From Bacteroidaceae bacterium (lineage in GTDB: Bacteria > Bacteroidota > Bacteroidia > Bacteroidales > Bacteroidaceae): a stretch of 32,455 bases of DNA. The DNA lies in NCBI GenBank assembly GCA_017516265.1, contig JAFXDL010000217.1, forward strand, positions 1 through 32,455, written 5' to 3'. The notes beneath the pieces are model-generated. The model did not search any database, was not told where the DNA came from, and worked only from the letters and a program-made list of their open reading frames with translations. Numbering within the stretch: position 1 is the first letter of the stretch; each line of letters begins with the position of its first letter. Below, in pieces: positions 23,252 to 31,984 of the stretch. Position numbers and translations under genes: made by a program.

Positions 23252-26185
23252 ATGTATTCAAAAACGACACTACTCATTGCCTTGTTCTTCGTCGGCTTGT
23301 CGGAGGTTGCAAATGCCTATTCCGACTGGCGGCACATCGAAGGACTTCCTTGCGAAGAAGCATCGTCCGTCATCCAAGACAATGACGGATATATCTGGAT
23401 AGGAACCAGACTGGGACTAATCAGATACGACGGCTACAACAAAAAAGTGTACCGCAACAATCTGGCTCATCCGCACGCTTTCAGTTCGTCTGACATCCAA
23501 TGCATCGACACGGGAAAAGACGGACGCATATTCACCGGGACATTCTTCGGACTCAACACTCTGAATCCTGTCACCCAAGATGTCAGTATAAACCATTTTG
23601 AGGGTGACGATTATGTAAAATCCATCTTATCGGACAACAGCGAACGGCTCTGGATTGGCACCGGCAATGGCTTGTACATGCAGACAAAAAAAGCAGAAAT
23701 CGTGATCTTCAATCAGATTCCGCACGATTTGATACTGGACATCCGGGAAGACTCACGGGGAGACCTTCTTGTTGTATCACAAAACCACGGAATTTACCGC
23801 ATTGACGGGGAGATGAACTGTACGCATATACCAGGCACCGAAGATATACATCCGCGTGCGGTATCCGCAGACCCTGACGGCATTTTATGGATTGGAACCG
23901 AGCGCAACAGCTTGTATTCCATAAAAGATGGGCACCTGTGCCATCATGCAGGATACGAAGATTTCACAATCAATGACATACAACGCTCCAGTGACGGACT
24001 CCTTCTGGCTACGGACAATGGAATCTGCCCTTTCCCACATGCCCCCAACAACCATATCCTGAAAGGAAAAAATGTACAAAGCCTCTGCAAGGACAGAGAA
24101 GGCAACATCTGGGCTGCGACCAATGCACAAGGGGTGTTTTTTCACCAAAACCGCAAGATACAATTCAAGACAGATAAGCACTCTTTCACGCAACAGACAA
24201 CACCTATCATCTCGCAGTTTGATGTCCGACAACTGAAAGACACACTACTATGGAGCACCATTCCATATATCAACGCCATTCATGAAAACGAAGAAGGATA
24301 CACTTACATAGGGACATGGAACGACGGGCTGCACATCATTAAAGACGGTAAAATAATCCGCCACCTGACACAAGAGAATACCGGGTGGCTGAAGAACAAT
24401 TCCATATACTCCTTCGGGACCTTAGATAAAAGACATGTGCTAATAGCGACATGGCAAGGCCTGTACCTGATGACAGACAACAGAGAGGGGGCATTCATCC
24501 ACCACATAGATTCCTGCAACATCAGCACCATGCACATTCTGTCAACCTACATCGTTAATGAAGAAGACATCTGGTTGGGGCTGATTGGTGGTATCGCACA
24601 TATCGAAGGCAATCTACTAGAACCGGACAAAGCCAAAATAACCATATACACCCATGTCAATAAAAGAGGAATAACAGCTCACGATAATGCAGGAGAACTG
24701 ACAAGCAGACACGATGACGAAGGAGAATATCAGCTTGGAGGCATCTTCAGGGTACTCAACGATGAAGAGGGACGAATATGGGCCTGTACGAGTGAGCCGG
24801 GGCTGTTGCTTTATGACTCAATCACAGACTGTTTTCGTTGTACCAGTGAACAAATGGGAATCTTAGGAGAAAATGTCCACAGCATGGATTATGACAAGTA
24901 TGGAAATTTCTGGATGACCACGAACTACGGCATCCTGCAAATGCATGTAAACAAATATGGCACAGTTACGAATCAACATCTCTATACACAACACGACGGA
25001 TTACCAACTGGGTATTATGGCAGCACCATGAGCACACGTCTGCAAGATGGTTCATTGTGTTTCCTGAACAAAGAGCATACAATCACACTCGCGCCTAAAA
25101 ATCTTTTTGAAACGCCAAAGAACAACACAGCCTTCATTTCAGACATACTAGTCAATAATAAACCTATCTCGGAATGTCGTTCCAATGATGATTTGTCAGA
25201 TGGGCACATATACCTCGCACATAACCAGAACAATATACTCATACGTTTCACTACATTCCTATTCGGAAATGAGAAGTCCATCCGATACAGCTACAAACTA
25301 GAGGGCGTGGATGACAATCTACAACTAACAGACATGGGCACAAACAGCATCATTTACAATCAATTGCCTCCTGGAAAATACATTCTACACTATTCTACTG
25401 CAAAGACACAAAACACGTACGAAAAAGACATTGACAAGACTTTCACAATAGAGATTCTACAACCAATTTGGTGGCAATGGTGGGCTAAAGTCCTATATGT
25501 CATATTACTGCTACTCATTATATACGTCATATCACACAACGCCATTGACAAAAGTCGGAAAAAACGTCAATTAGAACTCTTGACAATAGAAAAAGCACAA
25601 CAAGAGGAATTTTACAGAAGACGAATGAACTTCTATGTTAAAGCATTACACGAATTTATGACACCACTGACCTTGATGAGCGAAATGGTACATAACCTTC
25701 ATAATAAAGTACGACCTTCGTTACAATCAACACTTTTCATGTTGACAAACCAAACCGACCGACTCATTGAAGTGCTGAATACGATTATCGACACCAAAGA
25801 GGAAATGTCTGCGCATGAGATTTTGCAAAAAGCGAAAGAAATGACGCAAGTGGACAGAGATTTCCTGTACCGATGTACAGAGTCAGTAAACAAGCATCTT
25901 GCAGATGTGGAGTATTCACACCAAATCATGATGCAAGAAGTGGGAGCCTCACACGCAACTCTTTACAGAAAACTGAAAGCGATGACCGGCATGGATGCAA
26001 CCACATACATCCGCAGTATCCGCATGAGAGCGGCTTGCCAGATTCTGGCCAACGAACCTAATATACGCATCAATGAACTGGCTGAACGTGTAGGATACAG
26101 TAATCCACGATATTTCTCAACATGCTTCAAAAAGGAATTCGGTGTAACACCACGAGAATATAATAACGAACAACCTGCAAAATAA
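23252..26185 (+). CDS. Membrane one-component-like regulator (Reg_prop/Y_Y_Y/AraC), reduced HTCS
   Basis: 977 residues from the ATG at 23252, which gives a signal peptide (MYSKTTLLIALFFVGLSEV). The periplasmic sensor has Reg_prop propeller repeats (DGYIWIGTRLGLIRYD, RLWIGTGNGLY, ILWIGTERNSLYS, GNIWAATNAQGVF), then a Y_Y_Y domain (IRYSYKLEGVDDN...). One helix (~740-765, VLYVILLLLIIYVISH) crosses the membrane. Inside is a short HisKA-like remnant with LHEFMTPLTL (His800). The HATPase and receiver domains of a full hybrid two-component system are missing; an AraC helix-turn-helix (~883-972, INELAERVGYSNPRYFSTCFKKEFGVTP) follows directly. It probably senses a glycan fragment and controls the divergent GH78 gene. 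Its last codons and stop lie in the first unit of a 32-bp repeat. Confidence 0.88.
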   Translation: MYSKTTLLIALFFVGLSEVANAYSDWRHIEGLPCEEASSVIQDNDGYIWIGTRLGLIRYDGYNKKVYRNNLAHPHAFSSSDIQCIDTGKDGRIFTGTFFGLNTLNPVTQDVSINHFEGDDYVKSILSDNSERLWIGTGNGLYMQTKKAEIVIFNQIPHDLILDIREDSRGDLLVVSQNHGIYRIDGEMNCTHIPGTEDIHPRAVSADPDGILWIGTERNSLYSIKDGHLCHHAGYEDFTINDIQRSSDGLLLATDNGICPFPHAPNNHILKGKNVQSLCKDREGNIWAATNAQGVFFHQNRKIQFKTDKHSFTQQTTPIISQFDVRQLKDTLLWSTIPYINAIHENEEGYTYIGTWNDGLHIIKDGKIIRHLTQENTGWLKNNSIYSFGTLDKRHVLIATWQGLYLMTDNREGAFIHHIDSCNISTMHILSTYIVNEEDIWLGLIGGIAHIEGNLLEPDKAKITIYTHVNKRGITAHDNAGELTSRHDDEGEYQLGGIFRVLNDEEGRIWACTSEPGLLLYDSITDCFRCTSEQMGILGENVHSMDYDKYGNFWMTTNYGILQMHVNKYGTVTNQHLYTQHDGLPTGYYGSTMSTRLQDGSLCFLNKEHTITLAPKNLFETPKNNTAFISDILVNNKPISECRSNDDLSDGHIYLAHNQNNILIRFTTFLFGNEKSIRYSYKLEGVDDNLQLTDMGTNSIIYNQLPPGKYILHYSTAKTQNTYEKDIDKTFTIEILQPIWWQWWAKVLYVILLLLIIYVISHNAIDKSRKKRQLELLTIEKAQQEEFYRRRMNFYVKALHEFMTPLTLMSEMVHNLHNKVRPSLQSTLFMLTNQTDRLIEVLNTIIDTKEEMSAHEILQKAKEMTQVDRDFLYRCTESVNKHLADVEYSHQIMMQEVGASHATLYRKLKAMTGMDATTYIRSIRMRAACQILANEPNIRINELAERVGYSNPRYFSTCFKKEFGVTPREYNNEQPAK

Positions 26186-26298
26186 TCCATTAGAAATGGT
26201 CAAAAACTGCAAAATAGTCCATTAGAAACGACCAAAATTTGCAGAATAATCCATTAGAAACGGCCAAAACCTGCAAAATAATCCATTAGATACATTGT
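26175..26298 (+). repeat. Four tandem 32-bp repeats upstream of the ATPase gene
   Basis: Units start at 26175, 26207, 26239 and 26271, exactly 32 bases apart. Each has CTGCAAAATAATCCATTAGA plus a variable ACGGCCAAAA-type end. The first unit contains the regulator's stop codon; the last is incomplete and leads into the ATPase promoter. With no unique spacers this is not CRISPR. A 32-bp period places copies about three helical turns apart, as for a protein binding one DNA face. Confidence 0.85.
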
Positions 26299-26324
26299 TA
26301 TTCAAGAATTAATGTCTACCTTTG
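26294..26324 (+). promoter_or_regulatory. Promoter of the ATPase gene
   Basis: ATTG (26294-26297), 19 bases, then TACCTTTG (26317-26324) fit the Bacteroides -33/-7 pattern. It begins within the fourth repeat unit, so a protein bound to the repeats could act on this promoter. The leader is about 20 bases. Confidence 0.65.
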
Positions 26325-26349
26325 CACAAGAAAATCAACCATTTAACCA

Positions 26350-27639
26350 ATGACAACAAATAATCTCATACAAATATTGGCCGACCAACAGTCAGAAATG
26401 CTAAGTACTTACAGTGACGAATGGACACCACGCTACGAAGAAAACCTGTTCGAATGGGACAGCCGCATGGCACAAGTGGTAATAGGAGTTCGTCGGAGCG
26501 GCAAATCCACCTTATGCCACAAAGTACTGACAGAGCATGGAGTCAAATATGGCTACATCAATTTTGATGACGACCGTCTGGCTTCAATCGGCACCAATGA
26601 TTTGAACACCCTGCTCGAATGCACCTACCAACTGTATGGTACAGACATACATTATTTGTTCTTCGACGAGATACAGAACGTTGAAGGTTGGCATCTGTTC
26701 GTCAACCGCCTGCTCCGGCAAGGCTTGCATATATTCCTCACCGGAAGCAATGCCAAACTGCTCAGCAGCGAATTGGCCACCCACCTGACAGGAAGGTATG
26801 TCGAGATACGGCTATACCCCATGAGCTATTCCGAACTGTGCCATCTGAAAGGGGTTGACATGAAAGCACTCACGACCAAAGCCAATGCTGCACGGAAAAT
26901 AGCCCTTACTGAATACCTCAGCGAAGGTGGAATGCCCGAATTACAAAATCTGCACAACCCGCAGAACAGACGGACTTACGTGGAAGGACTCATCGAAACC
27001 ATCATCGTAAAGGACATTGCCCAACGATACAAAATCCGGAACCCGGAAGCCTTGCGCCGCATAGCTCACCATTTGGTAAACAACACTTGCCAAACCATCA
27101 ATTACCCCACATTGGCCGACATTGCACAGATTGGCAGCATCACCACGGTGCAAAAGTATGTGTCGTATCTAGCACAGGCATTCCTCATCCACAAACTGCA
27201 GAAGTTTTCGTTCAAAAGCCGCGAACGCATCACCGAAGAAAAAGCCTATGTCATAGACACGGGCTTCATTGCCAATCGCGAAAACGCCTTGTTGGGCGAA
27301 AACTACGGATGGAGACTTGAGAATGCTGTCCTCATAGAACTACAGCGGCGCTACCATTCAGCAGCCGAAGACATCTATTACTACAAGCCTTCATCACGGC
27401 AAAAGGAGGTGGACTTTGTCGTCTGCCGACAAAGCAAGGTATTGGAACTCATCCAAGTGGCCTACTCCATGAGTCATGAAAAGACAGCCAAGCGTGAAAC
27501 AGACTCACTGATTCAAGCCGCCGAGAAACTGGGATGTAACAACTTGACCATCATCACCACAGAAGAGAGCAAAGACATCACCATAAACGGCTACACCATC
27601 CATGTGTACGATGCCGTAGAATGGTTTGGAGGGAAATAA
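26350..27639 (+). CDS. AAA ATPase with DUF4143 domain
   Basis: 429 residues. The N-terminal ATPase has Walker A GVRRSGKST (46-54), Walker B YLFFDEIQN (Asp106, Glu107) and the sensor-like segment IFLTGSNAKLLSSELATHLTGR. The middle holds a winged-helix-like region (PTLADIAQIGSITTVQKYVSYL). The C-terminal DUF4143 part contains YVIDTGFI, ENAVLIELQRRY and VDFVVCRQ, which recall a degenerate PD-(D/E)XK fold. This family is abundant and often multicopy in Bacteroidales genomes, with unclear physiological role. The gene stands alone behind its own promoter and repeat array. Confidence 0.9.
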   Translation: MTTNNLIQILADQQSEMLSTYSDEWTPRYEENLFEWDSRMAQVVIGVRRSGKSTLCHKVLTEHGVKYGYINFDDDRLASIGTNDLNTLLECTYQLYGTDIHYLFFDEIQNVEGWHLFVNRLLRQGLHIFLTGSNAKLLSSELATHLTGRYVEIRLYPMSYSELCHLKGVDMKALTTKANAARKIALTEYLSEGGMPELQNLHNPQNRRTYVEGLIETIIVKDIAQRYKIRNPEALRRIAHHLVNNTCQTINYPTLADIAQIGSITTVQKYVSYLAQAFLIHKLQKFSFKSRERITEEKAYVIDTGFIANRENALLGENYGWRLENAVLIELQRRYHSAAEDIYYYKPSSRQKEVDFVVCRQSKVLELIQVAYSMSHEKTAKRETDSLIQAAEKLGCNNLTIITTEESKDITINGYTIHVYDAVEWFGGK

Positions 27640-27696
27640 AAATGAATCGCCGGATCCCCCCCGACCGCCTCATCCGTTAAATAGTTCTTAGGATTA

Positions 27697-27732
27697 GGTT
27701 TTACACATCATATGATCATTGTCCGTAAAACC
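27697..27732. terminator. Weak hairpin between convergent genes
   Basis: GGTTTTAC (27697-27704) pairs with GTAAAACC (27725-27732). The 193-base gap (27640-27832) between the ATPase and channel genes holds no other feature I can support. Confidence 0.4.
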
Positions 27733-27832
27733 AAATCTCTAGCAGAGCGTCTGTTCTACATTCGCCAAGCAGTTACAAACAGATGGAGCAAGTTACTATT
27801 ATATAAAACCATTATCTTTTTATGAAGCCCCC

Positions 27833-28675
27833 TTACACCTCTTCTTCCAGTTCGGCTCCGCAATGCTTGCAGTAGCGGGCGTTCTCCTCGTGGCCCATGC
27901 GCTGGCAGTTGGGACAAGAGCGGTGGTCGTGGCAGCGTGACTCCTTGATCATGCTGGCACTGACGATACCCGTGGGGACAGCCAGAATGGTGTAGCCAAG
28001 GAGCATGACGAGGGCGGAAAGGAAACGGCCCATAGCGGTGACGGGGGTGATGTCGCCATAGCCCACGGTAGTCATGGTGACAATGGCCCAATAGATGCTG
28101 GTGGGAATGTCGGTAAACTGAGTGTCAGGCTGTCCGCTCTCGACCATGAACATCAGGGTACCAAGGCTGATGACAAGAATGACGACAAAGAGGAAATAGA
28201 CCAGTATCTTGTTGGCACTCTGACGCAAGGAGCGCAAGAGCATGTTCCCTTCGGCCAGAAAATTGAAGAGTTTGAAGATACGGAACACCCTGATAAGGCG
28301 GAATGAACGCAACACTATGGCAAAACGGGCATTGCTGAAGAAGAAGCCCAGATACATCGGTAGGATACTCAACAAATCGACAAGGCCAAAAAAACTGAGG
28401 GCATAGGCTTTCGGAGCCGGCGAACAGTAGAGGCGGGTGAGATACTCCAAGGTGAAAAAGAGGGTGAAGAGGTACTCCAGCACCACCAGCACCGCCTGTA
28501 GCCAAGGAATGGTGACCAGACTGTCGAAGATGGTGATGAGGATACTGAGGGCTATACAGACGATGAGCACAATGTCAAACGTCTTTCCCCAGAAGGTATC
28601 ACTCTCAAAAATAATGTCGTAGAGTTTCTTTTTCAGTGCTTCGTTATGCATGAAGCGTTGCCAGCGGGTAATCAT
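27833..28675 (-). CDS. Kv-like ion channel with C-terminal zinc ribbon
   Basis: 280 residues with six predicted membrane segments. S4 carries spaced arginines (RSFRLIRVFRIFKL, ~123-136), as in voltage sensors. The pore helix leads to the potassium selectivity filter TTVGYGD (202-208). After S6 (ALVMLLGYTILAVPTG) the cytoplasmic tail has CPNC (254-257) and CKHC (269-272), a zinc ribbon. The protein most likely forms a tetrameric potassium channel in the inner membrane; voltage gating is inferred from S4. The zinc ribbon is an unusual tail for a small Kv-type channel and may mediate assembly or sensing. Confidence 0.9.
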   Translation of the reverse strand: MITRWQRFMHNEALKKKLYDIIFESDTFWGKTFDIVLIVCIALSILITIFDSLVTIPWLQAVLVVLEYLFTLFFTLEYLTRLYCSPAPKAYALSFFGLVDLLSILPMYLGFFFSNARFAIVLRSFRLIRVFRIFKLFNFLAEGNMLLRSLRQSANKILVYFLFVVILVISLGTLMFMVESGQPDTQFTDIPTSIYWAIVTMTTVGYGDITPVTAMGRFLSALVMLLGYTILAVPTGIVSASMIKESRCHDHRSCPNCQRMGHEENARYCKHCGAELEEEV

Positions 28676-28683
28676 AGATGCGA

Positions 28684-28742
28684 TGTTTAAAGTTTAAGGT
28701 TCAAAGTTCAAAGTTCAAGGTTCAAAGTTCAAAGTTTAAGGA
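28684..28742. repeat. Low-complexity 7-bp repeats (ttcaaag)
   Basis: About eight copies of TTCAAAG, TTTAAAG or TTCAAGG fill the space between the channel gene and rnhA. No gene or promoter is apparent. Confidence 0.75.
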
Positions 28743-28777
28743 TAGCACGCGGATGACCGCAGACTGGCCCGACAAGA

Positions 28778-29512
28778 CTATTTCCGTCCGAAGTCAGCCG
28801 GCACTTCGCCCCATTGGCGGATCTCCCACTTGAGGACGGGGATGGTATAAGGGTTCTCCCGCAGCCACTTTTCGGCCCGTTCGATGAGCAGGTAGAGTTC
28901 TTCGGTACGGGGGGTGCGCTCCAGCCGGGTCTTGCACTTCTTCTGCCTGACCCACAGGATGGCATTGCGGCTGTCGGAGTAGATGGGCATGTTCACCCCC
29001 TTCTGCTTCATCAGTGCCAAAGCATGGACGATGGCCAGGAACTCGCCGATATTGTTGGTGCCATATACGGGACCGAAGTGGAAGATGACCTGCCCGGTGC
29101 GCAGATAGACACCGCGGTACTCCATGGGACCGGGATTGCCACTGCAGGCTGCATCTACGGCTACGGCTTCGAGGGTGTAGCCTCCTCCGGTTCCCACAGA
29201 GGGGGAGAGAACGGGGACGGTCTTTGTTTCAGTTTCTTTGGGAGAAGGGGCAGAGACAGCATCATCTTCTGTCCCTACGCAAGCAGAGGCACCCTCCCCC
29301 TCTGTCTCTCCTCCTTTGGGGGAGCCGGAGGGGGCTTTGCTTATATATACATCAGGTGAAGAGTCGTAGGCCTCCTCGGCCTCCTCGAGGGTGGGGAATC
29401 CTTTATAGATTGCTCCCTCGCAGCCGATGACCTGCTCCTTGCACTCCTCCCACGAGGTGTAAATGCCAGGGGTGACTCCGTGCCAGACGACGTAGTATTT
29501 GGATTTAGCCAT
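28778..29512 (-). CDS. rnhA: Ribonuclease H1 with N-terminal viroplasmin-like domain
   Basis: 244 residues. Residues 1-58 form the hybrid-binding viroplasmin domain (KYYVVWHGVTPGIYTSWEEC, YKGFPTLEEAEEAY). The catalytic domain (~112-244) has the four acidic residues Asp120 (VDAACSGNPG), Glu157 (NNIGEFLAI), Asp180 (YSDSRNAI) and Asp240 (GEVPADFGRK). It removes RNA from RNA-DNA hybrids in the cytoplasm. The linker (~60-110) is a low-complexity Gly/Glu/Ser/Pro segment encoded by DNA bearing a 12-bp inverted repeat, so it may be an inserted palindromic element. Confidence 0.92.
   Translation of the reverse strand: MAKSKYYVVWHGVTPGIYTSWEECKEQVIGCEGAIYKGFPTLEEAEEAYDSSPDVYISKAPSGSPKGGETEGEGASACVGTEDDAVSAPSPKETETKTVPVLSPSVGTGGGYTLEAVAVDAACSGNPGPMEYRGVYLRTGQVIFHFGPVYGTNNIGEFLAIVHALALMKQKGVNMPIYSDSRNAILWVRQKKCKTRLERTPRTEELYLLIERAEKWLRENPYTIPVLKWEIRQWGEVPADFGRK
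29196..29336. repeat. Inverted-repeat segment inside the rnhA linker
   Basis: ACAGAGGGGGAG (29196-29207) is the exact reverse complement of CTCCCCCTCTGT (29294-29305), and a second small hairpin uses CCCTCC (29292-29297) with GGAGGG (29327-29332). The segment stays in frame with rnhA and encodes the linker between its two domains. Confidence 0.65.
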
Positions 29513-29516
29513 GTTG

Positions 29517-29668
29517 TTAATTTGCTAATGTGCCAATGTGCCAATGTGCTAATTTGCTAATGTGACAATGTGCGAATTTGACAATGTGCTAATATGCTAA
29601 TATGCCAATATAATAATAGCAATGCAATACATTTTCTACATTAGCACATTGGCACATTAGCACATTAA
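29517..29668. repeat. 9-bp repeats (aatgtgcta) arranged as a large hairpin
   Basis: About eleven copies of AATGTGCCA/AATTTGCTA run from 29520 to 29613. Three to four copies in the opposite orientation (ATTAGCACATTGGCACATT...) run from 29640 to 29667. The two blocks can pair. The region separates rnhA from argS and holds no gene. Confidence 0.8.
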
Positions 29669-29677
29669 TCACATTAT

Positions 29678-31495
29678 TTACATTCTTTCAGGAACCTCGA
29701 TACCCAACAGTCCCATGCCGAGGCGGACAATCTTGGCCACGTTGGCAGAAAGGGCCAGACGGAACACCTTGAGGGCTTCGTTCTCCTCGCGCAGGATGCT
29801 GAAGTCGTGGTAGAACTGGTTGTACTCCTTCACCAGGTCGTAGCAATAGTTGGCAATACCCGAAGGACTGTAGGTGGTACCCGCTTCCTTCACCACAGCG
29901 GCAAAGTCGGCCAACATCTGGATGAGTCCCTCTTCCTTTTCGCTCAATTGAATGCCGGCAGGCAAGGTATCAGGGATGCTGATACCAGCCTCGGCGGCCT
30001 TGCGGAGTACAGACTGGATACGGGCATAGGTGTATTGGATGAAAGGACCTGTGTTGCCGTTGAAGTCGATGGATTCCTTGGGGTTGAAGGTCATATTCTT
30101 TCGTGCATCTACCTTGAGGATGAAGTACTTGAGCGCTCCCAGTCCCACGATGCGGGCAATGTTGTCGGCCTCCTCCTGAGTGAGTCCGTCCAGTTTGCCC
30201 AGTTCCTGGCTGGTCTCCTTAGCTGTCTGAATCATTTCGGCCATCAGGTCGTCAGCATCCACCACGGTTCCCTCGCGGCTCTTCATCTTGCCCTCGGGCA
30301 ATTCCACCATACCGTAGGAGAAGTGGACAAGGCCCTTGCCCCACTCGAAACCGAGTTTGTCCAGCAGGATAGAGAGTACCTGGAAGTGGTAGTTCTGCTC
30401 GTTGCCCACGACGTAGATCATCTTGTCGATGGGGAAGTCGGCAAAGCGAAGTTTGGCGGTGCCGATATCCTGAGTCATATAGACGGAAGTGCCATCGGCA
30501 CGGAGAAGCAGTTTGTGGTCGAGTCCCTCACCGGTGAGGTCGGCCCACACAGAGCCATCTTCCTTGCGGTAGAAGAATCCCTTCTCCAGTCCCTCCATCA
30601 CCTTTTCCTTACCTTCGAGGTAGGTGTCAGACTCGTAGTAAATCTTGTCGAAGCTGACGCCCATCATCTTGTACGTTTCGTCGAAACCGGCATATACCCA
30701 GTCGTTCATGCGCTTCCAGAGGCCGCGCACTTCGGGGTCGCCAGCTTCCCACTTCACCAACATCTCGCGGGCTTCCTTCATCAACGGACTTTCGGCTTCA
30801 GCTTTTGCCTTGGCCTCCTCTTCACTCATGCCTTCGGCCACGAAACCGGCCATCAGTGCGCTCACTTCGGCCTTGTAGTGTTTGTCGAATGCCACATAAT
30901 AGTCGCCAATCAGATGGTCGCCCTTCTTGCCGGACGATTCGGGAGTTTCGCCCTCACCGTACTTCAACCAGGCTAACATGCTCTTGCAGATATGGATACC
31001 ACGGTCGTTCACGATGTTGGTCTTCACCACGCGGTTACCGTTGGCCGCCACAATATTGGCCAACGCGTTGCCCAAGAGGTTGTTGCGCACGTGTCCGAGG
31101 TGGAGGGGCTTATTGGTGTTGGGCGATGAATACTCAATCATCACCAGCGGCGAAGCATCTGTGGCTGCGGTAAGTCCGTAGGAAGCATCGGTGTGGATGC
31201 CATTCAGCAGGTCAATCCAGCAATCAGACGAGATGGTGAGATTGAGGAATCCCTTGATGACATTGTAGGCAGCCACGGCGGGACAATTGGCTTTCAGATA
31301 GTCGCCAATCTCGGTCGCAGTCTGCTCGGGTCCCTTGCGCGACATCTTCAGGAAGGGGAAAACTACGAGGGTAAGGTGGCCCTCAAACTCTTTCTTTGTC
31401 TTTTGCAGCTGCACCTGCGCGGCGGCAGCATCCTGCCCATAAAGGGCCTTGATTCCGTCGATTACGGAAGAAACAATCTGAACTTCAATGGTCAT
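29678..31495 (-). CDS. argS: Arginyl-tRNA synthetase
   Basis: 605 residues of class I synthetase, charging tRNA-Arg with arginine. The ATG at 31495 (MTIEVQIVSSVIDGIKALYG) is preferred over a GTG at 31504, because it fits the family N-terminus and follows GTGAAAGAA. The Arg-N (Add-1) domain spans about 1-90. The HIGH motif appears as HLGH (132-135) in PNTNKPLHLGHVRNN. The KMSKS-like loop is GKMKSREGTVVDADDL. The anticodon-binding C-domain ends VRLGMGLLGIEVPERM. Length is normal. A bidirectional terminator separates it from HU. Confidence 0.97.
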   Translation of the reverse strand: MTIEVQIVSSVIDGIKALYGQDAAAAQVQLQKTKKEFEGHLTLVVFPFLKMSRKGPEQTATEIGDYLKANCPAVAAYNVIKGFLNLTISSDCWIDLLNGIHTDASYGLTAATDASPLVMIEYSSPNTNKPLHLGHVRNNLLGNALANIVAANGNRVVKTNIVNDRGIHICKSMLAWLKYGEGETPESSGKKGDHLIGDYYVAFDKHYKAEVSALMAGFVAEGMSEEEAKAKAEAESPLMKEAREMLVKWEAGDPEVRGLWKRMNDWVYAGFDETYKMMGVSFDKIYYESDTYLEGKEKVMEGLEKGFFYRKEDGSVWADLTGEGLDHKLLLRADGTSVYMTQDIGTAKLRFADFPIDKMIYVVGNEQNYHFQVLSILLDKLGFEWGKGLVHFSYGMVELPEGKMKSREGTVVDADDLMAEMIQTAKETSQELGKLDGLTQEEADNIARIVGLGALKYFILKVDARKNMTFNPKESIDFNGNTGPFIQYTYARIQSVLRKAAEAGISIPDTLPAGIQLSEKEEGLIQMLADFAAVVKEAGTTYSPSGIANYCYDLVKEYNQFYHDFSILREENEALKVFRLALSANVAKIVRLGMGLLGIEVPERM

Positions 31496-31560
31496 TTCTT
31501 TCACTTATTTCTTGTTGATTTTATGCACGAGTTTGTAAACAAGGCACAAAAGTACTACTA

Positions 31561-31596
31561 AAAAAAGAGATGCACAAACGTATGCATCTCTTTTTT
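31561..31596. terminator. Terminator downstream of HU
   Basis: AAAAAAGAGATGCA (31561-31574) pairs perfectly with TGCATCTCTTTTTT (31583-31596) around an 8-base loop. A and T tracts on both flanks allow termination on either strand; here it ends the HU transcript ahead of argS. Confidence 0.88.
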
Positions 31597-31620
31597 AAAC
31601 CTTGGAAGGCAATTGTCTGC

Positions 31621-31893
31621 TTACAATACAGCCTCAGCCAACTCTGCACCGGGCTTGAACTTGGCGATTTTCTTAGCGGCAATGGTAATAGACTCTTTGG
31701 TAGCGGGGTTAATACCAGTTCTTTCGCCTCTTTCAGAAACCATGAAAGTTCCAAAACCAACGAGGGCAACCTTGTCACCCTGCTTCAAAGCCTCAGTGAT
31801 AGATGCTACTACGGCATCAATGGCTTTCTTTGAATCAACTTTGCTCAAGCCAGACTTCTCGGCTACGGCATTGATAAGTTCTGCTTTGTTCAT
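31621..31893 (-). CDS. HU family DNA-binding protein
   Basis: 90 residues from the ATG at 31893; the frame is open upstream but MNKAELINAVAEKSGLSK is the standard HU start. Two helices are followed by the beta-arm region (VALVGFGTFMVSERGERTGINPATKE) with the DNA-intercalating NPAT loop, and a C-terminal helix (AAKKIAKFKPGAELAEAV). It is a canonical dimeric nucleoid protein that bends DNA. A complete -33/-7 promoter lies 61 bases upstream, and a strong terminator follows, so it is a single-gene unit. Confidence 0.96.
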   Translation of the reverse strand: MNKAELINAVAEKSGLSKVDSKKAIDAVVASITEALKQGDKVALVGFGTFMVSERGERTGINPATKESITIAAKKIAKFKPGAELAEAVL

Positions 31894-31953
31894 ACAGTAG
31901 AAATGATTAATTATAATTATGTGTAACTCAAAACTTTCAAATGAAAAGTCGTA

Positions 31954-31984
31954 CAAATATAGAGCAAGAAAATTACATTCCAAA
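31954..31984 (-). promoter_or_regulatory. Promoter of the HU gene
   Basis: On the minus strand TTTG (31984-31981), 19 bases, then TATATTTG (31961-31954) match the Bacteroides -33/-7 consensus exactly. The leader to the ATG at 31893 is about 55 bases. Confidence 0.8.

Noticed and set aside
26175..26298. CRISPR array
   Set aside because: Repeats are contiguous with no unique spacers, and no cas gene is in the window. The same applies to 3259-3392 and 9780-9830.
29807..30976. Long open frame (389 codons) on the plus strand
   Set aside because: It lies wholly antisense to argS, whose motifs are unambiguous; it is a by-product of argS codon usage.
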